Shown: one piece after another, positions 59,932-64,000 of the stretch
Numbering within the stretch: the first letter of the stretch is position 1
How the letters are laid out: the number at the start of each line of letters is the position of its first letter
Assembly (NCBI GenBank): GCA_019915015.1
Contig: JAHBBC010000036.1
Location: 124,001 to 188,000, forward strand
Length of the DNA stretch: 64,000 nt
Direction: 5' to 3'
Source of the DNA: Auriscalpium vulgare
Taxonomy: Eukaryota; Basidiomycota; Agaricomycetes; Russulales; Auriscalpiaceae
Program-made: the position numbers and the translations under genes
The notes under the pieces: model-generated
Told to the model about the DNA's origin: nothing
Database searches by the model: none
The model's input: the letters and a program-made list of their open reading frames with translations, nothing else

Positions 59932-60840
59932 CTACGCGGGCGCACCGGACCCAGACGCACCATTGGGCGCGGGAGTCCGGGCGCGGTTACCCCCATTCCT
60001 ACGACCAGCCCGTCGACTCAGGGCATCAGGAGGCCTCGGGCCCACGACCTCAACAAGGTTGGGGACCCCCCACGAGAACGCGATAGAGCCGCGGCGGATG
60101 ACTCGGTGAGTAAGCGGCGGGAAGGGAAGGGCGGTAAGCATACGGCGCATAGGACCGGCACCGGCGAGGTGGTCGAGGACCGCGGCAACTTCGCAGGCAT
60201 CGTACAGCAGCTTTCCCGCGGTGCCTTCGAGGCGAGTGACGGCGTGGCGCAGGTGGCTGGCGTTCAATTGGTCCGCCCAAACGAAGTCGCGAAGCTCCGC
60301 GACCAACTTGAGGCCGGGAACGAGATAGTCGGCGGCTTCACGGACGTTCGCACGATGGGCAGCCTGCAACGAGGGACTCGCGGCCGCAAGGAAGTCGAGG
60401 ACGCCAATGTCGCGGGGGTGGGTCATTCCGATCATGGCGCGGTTCAAGGGGAGCATGAGGGCCCCGACCAGCCCGTCGGCGTGGTCGAGGTCGTCACTCA
60501 AACGATCGAGGTCGCGAAGGAATAACTCGGCAACACGGGTGGCAAGGCCGTCGGGACGGGGGGCAAACTCGGGGCCGAACAGCGCTGCCAAGTTGACCTC
60601 GAAAGTTGCCCGGCCGTGAAGTTGGTGACGGTACAGCAACCAAACGGAGCGCTCCACCAGGTGGGCCAAGGAGTCCACATGGACCACGTGAGGAAGCAGA
60701 GCGACGCTGGGTGGCTGCCCCGGGGCGTTGTCCCCTCCGAACGGAATATTTCCGACGATATTCGCGCGAATGGGGGCGGTTTGTTCGAACGTTTCGGGAA
60801 AGCGCTCCGCTAGGTAGGAGAGCGTCGAGACGACGGTCAT
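59932..60840 (-). CDS. Antisense ORF C: unknown alpha-helical protein
   Basis: 302 aa as an uninterrupted minus-strand frame from ATG 60838-60840 (MTVVSTLSYLAERFPETFEQ). It is rich in Leu/Ala/Arg/Asp with helical-looking segments (LATRVAELFLRDLDRLSDDL, AAHRANVREAADYLVPGLKL, RDFVWADQLNASHLRHAVTR) and ends in a Gly/Arg/Ala tail. No known domain. The frame is also open upstream of this ATG to a good 3' splice site (CCCCCCTTTTCAG, minus strand near 60900-60888), so it may be the second exon of a longer gene, although joining to ORF B's nearest donor (GTACTG) is out of phase. Confidence 0.6.
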   Translation of the reverse strand: MTVVSTLSYLAERFPETFEQTAPIRANIVGNIPFGGDNAPGQPPSVALLPHVVHVDSLAHLVERSVWLLYRHQLHGRATFEVNLAALFGPEFAPRPDGLATRVAELFLRDLDRLSDDLDHADGLVGALMLPLNRAMIGMTHPRDIGVLDFLAAASPSLQAAHRANVREAADYLVPGLKLVAELRDFVWADQLNASHLRHAVTRLEGTAGKLLYDACEVAAVLDHLAGAGPMRRMLTALPFPPLTHRVIRRGSIAFSWGVPNLVEVVGPRPPDALSRRAGRRNGGNRARTPAPNGASGSGAPA

Positions 60841-60918
60841 GGACGCGAGGGCCGGTAGGGTAAAATGCGACGTCTCGCGATGGTCCTGCTGAAAAGGGGG
60901 GAAGAAGCGAAGACAACG

Positions 60919-61437
60919 TCAGTACGAGGCCGGGATGAGGGAAAAGAGGGCCGCGGGACGACGCACCAATAGGTCGGAGATCTCCTGAAGCCAGGCAACG
61001 GCGGCCGCGGGAAATGAGGAAGCGTCGGCACCAGGCAAGGGCACCTCAACCGGATGTATCAACAGCTGGTACAGCCGGAAACGCGAAAACGCGCGGAGTA
61101 GGACGGCCTGCATGTGGAGGAGGTAGTCGGACGGACTGGGGCGTTGAGGGTTTGTTTTGGAAAAGGCCATCGTCGCAGACCCCTCATATAGGCGGCGCGA
61201 GTAGGGAAAGAGGCACACCATCGCGGCGTCGCGATACAGCGCGAAGACCAAAACACGAGGGTCTCGCCGGAGTTCCGGCCAACGTGGGTTATCGCGACAG
61301 ATCGCGACCCAGACGGAGCCTCCGGCATGGGCCCAGGAGCTTATCGCAAGGCATCGCGAAACGTGGCACAGGGACAGGGGGAAGCCGCACATGGCTCCTG
61401 GTTCCATTTCAATAGCTATGGAACATTCTACAGACAT
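60919..61437 (-). CDS. Antisense ORF B: unknown protein
   Basis: 172 aa on the minus strand (MSVECSIAIEMEPGAMCGFP ... IPASY). Segments such as VWVAICRDNPRWPELRRDPR, LVFALYRDAAMVCLFPYSRR and MQAVLLRAFSRFRLYQLLIH look like a folded domain, not random translation. Immediately downstream lie a possible donor and a strong acceptor. Splicing there would end at a TGA that overlaps the ATG of ORF C (ATGA). The relation of B to C is unresolved: two genes, or one gene with a misread junction. Confidence 0.5.
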   Translation of the reverse strand: MSVECSIAIEMEPGAMCGFPLSLCHVSRCLAISSWAHAGGSVWVAICRDNPRWPELRRDPRVLVFALYRDAAMVCLFPYSRRLYEGSATMAFSKTNPQRPSPSDYLLHMQAVLLRAFSRFRLYQLLIHPVEVPLPGADASSFPAAAVAWLQEISDLLVRRPAALFSLIPASY

Positions 61438-61453
61438 TGGCCCGGGAATATAC

Positions 61454-62702
61454 CTATTCCTCGCGCTCCATCAGAAGCTCGATCACCTCCCCCTCCTCGA
61501 CTTCTTCCGAGCTGGCGATGGGCGGCGGTATCTCCCCGGCGTAGGTAGGAGACGCGGAGGGGGCCGTCGGCGCTGGTACCGTGGGGTGCGCGGGGAAGGG
61601 AAGAGGGCCCGGCTGGTCCGAGGGATGGACTATGGCATCGAAGCCTAGGGGTATCTCAGCTATGGCTTGGGAGGAGGAGATGTGCGAGAGGCGCGCAGAA
61701 CTGATCTGCTCGATGGCGCGAATCGAGGCCACGCTGATATCCTGGACCAGGAAGTCTGCGGGCTGGAGGTTGGCCAGGAGGCGGGACCCTAATCCCCATG
61801 CGTCCAGCATCCCGCCCATACAGGTTGCCATCGCGGCCCAGCGCATGTCGAGGCGATCCAACACCAGTGGCCAGTCCGCCCAAATATCGCGAAACGTGTC
61901 GAAGGCCTCGGAAATGGTGGTAAAGTCCCGTAACATATCCACCGAGTCCTCCGCGAGGCCCCCCAATAGGTAGTACACCACGCCCGTGGTGAGGCGGCCC
62001 GCGTAGGCATGAGAGTGGGGGGAGCTGGAGGCACCACGGACGTGGTAGGCCAGGGCGCGGCACACGGCGTCTTCGCGGGTAATAACAAACATCCCATGGA
62101 CGGCCCGGGCGTCGAAATCACGTAGGAGCCAGCTCTGCATCCCCTGAGGACGCAGGGTGGGGAAGGCGCCATGCAACTCCGTGATTTCATGGAGGTAGGA
62201 TTCGACAGAACCGTCTCCGAAGTAGTACACGGTCCAGAGCCCAGCCTCCACGATGGTGATCAAGACGTGGAGTTCCGCGTCGGTAGCGTCGGCAGGGAAA
62301 GGGGAGAACATCTGGGACCACCGCGGGCTGGCGCGCGCTGAGTCGGGGAGGGTACGCATGAGGGTGCCCTCGAAGCGCTGGGCAAGAGGGGCGGACGCTG
62401 GAACGAGCTTCACCATGAACTCGAGGATCGGCGAGGTGAAGTGGAAGGCAAGATCGCGCAGGCTGCGGGACGCGCGGATTGAAGAAAGGGTCTGGAATTG
62501 AGTTCATCATCAGCCAAGCCGGGAAAAGACGCGGTCGGGGACCAGCACGCACCACGAGCTGGTTGACTTTGTCGGCCCACTCTAGACGTAGCGCAACCTC
62601 CCGTTCGGCATCCCCAAGGTCAAAACCAGCGAAGGGGGCCTGCGTCAACAGGCGGAGGAGGTCGAGGTTGTCGGCGGTGGCAGACGCTGCGGGGAGGGAC
62701 AT
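61454..62702 (-). CDS. Antisense ORF A: unknown two-exon protein
   Basis: 395 aa from exon 1 62702-62553 (MSLPAASATADNLDLLRLLT to ADKVNQLV) and exon 2 62491-61454, joined in phase over a 61-bp intron (GTGCGT..CCAG). Exon 2 reads TLSSIRASRSLRDLAFHFTS, ELHVLITIVEAGLWTVYYFG, GMQSWLLRDFDARAVHGMFV, GVVYYLLGGLAEDSVDMLRD and SVASIRAIEQISSARLSHIS, and ends acidic (EEVEEGEVIELLMEREE). No domain is recognised. Its ATG lies only about 130 bp inside the 3' LTR on the opposite strand, so the 3' LTR/PPT region would have to act as its promoter. The intron orientation argues for genuine minus-strand expression. Confidence 0.7.
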
Positions 62703-62775
62703 CGCGGGACAGAAATCGGCAAAGGGATGCTACAAGCGACGTTATCGCGAAAGGTCGCGAGCCCTTATATGCCGC

Positions 62776-62830
62776 TTCCGCACGGTTCCTGGCAACTGGG
62801 GACAGTTGCAGTTTCAGTTGGGGGGAGAAA
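62776..62830 (+). other. Polypurine tract before the 3' LTR (copy 2 of the PPT region)
   Basis: GGGGGGAGAAA (62820-62830) ends exactly at the 3' LTR and should prime plus-strand DNA synthesis. The ~45 bp upstream (GGGGACAGTTGCAGTTTCAG, then TT) match the region after pol at 57487-57538. Confidence 0.85.
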
Positions 62831-63486
62831 TGATAGGTTCAGGCCGCGGGCAAGCGTGTAGCGAGACGTCGCGAGACGGGGAAGCAGCATGCGAGGCGCA
62901 GGGTCGCGGGAGCGGGGGTGATGGGAACGTGGTCCGGCGACCCAGGAGCAACCGGGACTGGCGACGGAACGGATCACCGGAACGGGCTAGATCGGGAGGG
63001 CTTAGCGACGTAGGTAGAGCCACTACTTAGGGAGCTGCGCGAGACGTAGCAACCGAATCAACCTGTGGGCGGCGCAAGCCACCCACACCCTTTACCTCAC
63101 AGAAACTGTAGCCTGAGGCGCTACCAGACTTAGGAAGGAAGGACCCCACCGATGTGGGAACAGGTAGGCAGGCGGACAGGCAAGAGGGGGTGCGACGGCC
63201 CAAGGCGGACGCTTCGCACACGGGTGCGAAGCACTCGGAGGAGGATCCCGTAGAGGGCATCCCCAGGCAGGTGAGTGTTTAGTTTGGTGTTTAGGCGGTA
63301 GGAGGTGGCCCCGCACGACCGCGGGGAGGGCACGAAGCGCAACAGCGACACGAACACCTTCCCCCCTCAGCAAGACTAGTCACCCGGACTGGATTGCGAC
63401 GTATAGGAGGCAGTGTTGGTGGTTGTTGTCCTGTGAGGCACTCGCCGCACGCCCCGCTAGGGTCCGTCCCGGGTGATAGCGTATCA
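62831..63486 (+). repeat. 3' LTR (656 bp)
   Basis: Same length as the 5' LTR and identical except for T at 63395 and C at 63464. It ends TATCA followed by the target duplication GCGC (63487-63490). Confidence 0.97.
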
Positions 63487-63490
63487 GCGC
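63487..63490 (+). other. Target-site duplication GCGC, right copy
   Basis: Matches 49931-49934. Removing one copy with the element restores an open coding context in the KDZ-associated gene. Confidence 0.8.
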
Positions 63491-64000
63491 ATCAGCAGAG
63501 AACATTGCCAGAGTATACAACCACTCGCTTAGTCTCTCTGAAAAATCTGTGCCCCACGACTCGCGTTTATCCGATCAACTGGACCTCCAAACAGTATGGG
63601 ATTCGTTCTTCATGCATGCTCTCCTGCGCGATTCGCACAAACGGGAACAAGCACTGTCTTTGCCGCACCACGGACTTCAGTCTCAGCGATTCAATCTTGC
63701 GCTGGCTGAACGGAACTACCGCATGGCCGGCACTGGGCAAGAAATGTGGGCACATGCATGCAAAGGTTGCATGGAAGTAATCGTCGCAGATGACGGACAA
63801 ACGTGTACGCATTTCCCTTCCGTTGTGTACCTCTCGCTGGCTGATCGCACATTGCTTAGACTGCCTAACCGCCGGCGTTACAGACGGCGTGACGTTAGGC
63901 CATCCATGCTGCTCCGTTATTGATTGCACAGTACCACTATCCAAACAGCAAGACCGCTTTTGCGCGGAGCACACTGCCCTCCTCCGCATTTGCTCAGTTG
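63491..64000 (+). pseudogene. KDZ-transposon-associated cysteine-cluster protein, 3' part (continues past window)
   Basis: Continuation of the gene begun at 49108. The frame reads SAENIARVYNHSLSLSEK, VWDSFFMHALLRDSHKR, LALAERNYRMAGTGQEMWAH, ACKGCMEVIVADDGQ, then, after a short intron (acceptor near 63879), TDGVTLGHPCCSVIDC, LSKQQDRFCAEH. These are the hallmarks of the CxC5/CxC6-type clusters next to KDZ transposases, including the second Cys cluster (C..C and PCC..C..C). The KDZ transposase itself, if present, lies beyond position 64000. Confidence 0.8.

Larger units (their letters stand above)
49935..63486 (+). mobile_element. Full-length Ty3/gypsy-type LTR retrotransposon, 13.55 kb, with antisense gene block
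   Basis: The element is bounded by 656-bp direct LTRs and the GCGC duplication. Order: 5' LTR, primer-binding-site candidate, gag-protease (50681-53704), pol (RT-RNase H-integrase, to 57480), a polypurine-like tract, about 5.2 kb with at least four minus-strand reading frames (57952-62702), a second polypurine tract, and the 3' LTR. RT before integrase marks the Ty3/gypsy order. I saw only two differences between the LTRs, both C/T transitions, so insertion is recent. It is far longer than the usual 5-8 kb of fungal gypsy elements, and the excess is the antisense block. It sits in the KDZ-associated gene in the same orientation. Confidence 0.95.

Overview
The window reads as nuclear DNA of a filamentous basidiomycete, most likely an Agaricomycete (polypore-like). 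Most genes are GC-rich and cut by many 50-70 bp GT..AG introns. Several families are typical of, or restricted to, such fungi: DUF6535 membrane proteins, a KDZ-transposon-associated cysteine-cluster protein, a GDSG-type protease-like protein and a divergent Ty3/gypsy element. Identifications rest on motif and family recall read from the sequence; no database search was possible.

Layout. 0-9.5 kb: 3' end of a DUF1295 gene, a degraded bZIP-like gene, a full-length condensin subunit 1 gene with many apparent single-base indels in its first kilobase, and a decayed protease-like gene. 9.5-16.8 kb: accessory DNA with a 681-bp TA-flanked inverted-repeat element, a 58-bp dispersed repeat, an unusually AT-rich DUF6535 gene, and a broken copy of the 5' part of the MAM33 gene joined to a dispersed repeat of about 600 bp. 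16.8-32.7 kb: metabolic and regulatory genes (a TDT-family anion transporter with micro-exons, a tandem pair of Old Yellow Enzymes, a Zn2Cys6 regulator, an unknown protein, a cytochrome P450, intact MAM33). 32.7-47 kb: a second, GC-rich DUF6535 gene, a Gbp2/Hrb1-like RNA-binding protein, a membrane-anchored multicopper oxidase and a GPI-type acid phosphatase. 47-49.9 kb: second copy of the 600-bp repeat, a 25-bp minisatellite, and the start of a KDZ-associated gene.

49.9-63.5 kb holds the most notable object: a complete, young LTR retrotransposon of 13,552 bp (two 656-bp LTRs with two differences seen, GCGC target duplication) inserted in the KDZ-associated gene, which resumes at 63.49 kb. 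Gag-protease and pol lie on the + strand and are probably linked by -1 frameshifting. Between pol and the 3' LTR lie 5.3 kb holding at least four long reading frames on the OPPOSITE strand. Two of these have phase-consistent introns, and one encodes a basic, Cys-rich putative zinc protein. The block is bounded by two copies of a roughly 50-bp polypurine-tract region, one just after pol and one at the 3' LTR. This suggests that an antisense gene cargo was captured into, or evolved within, the 3' end of a gypsy element.

Functionally, the single-copy genes are housekeeping (chromosome condensation, mRNA export, mitochondrial matrix protein) or typical of wood- and soil-decay fungi (P450, multicopper oxidase, Old Yellow Enzyme, acid phosphatase, anion transporter). 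They do not form an obvious pathway cluster.
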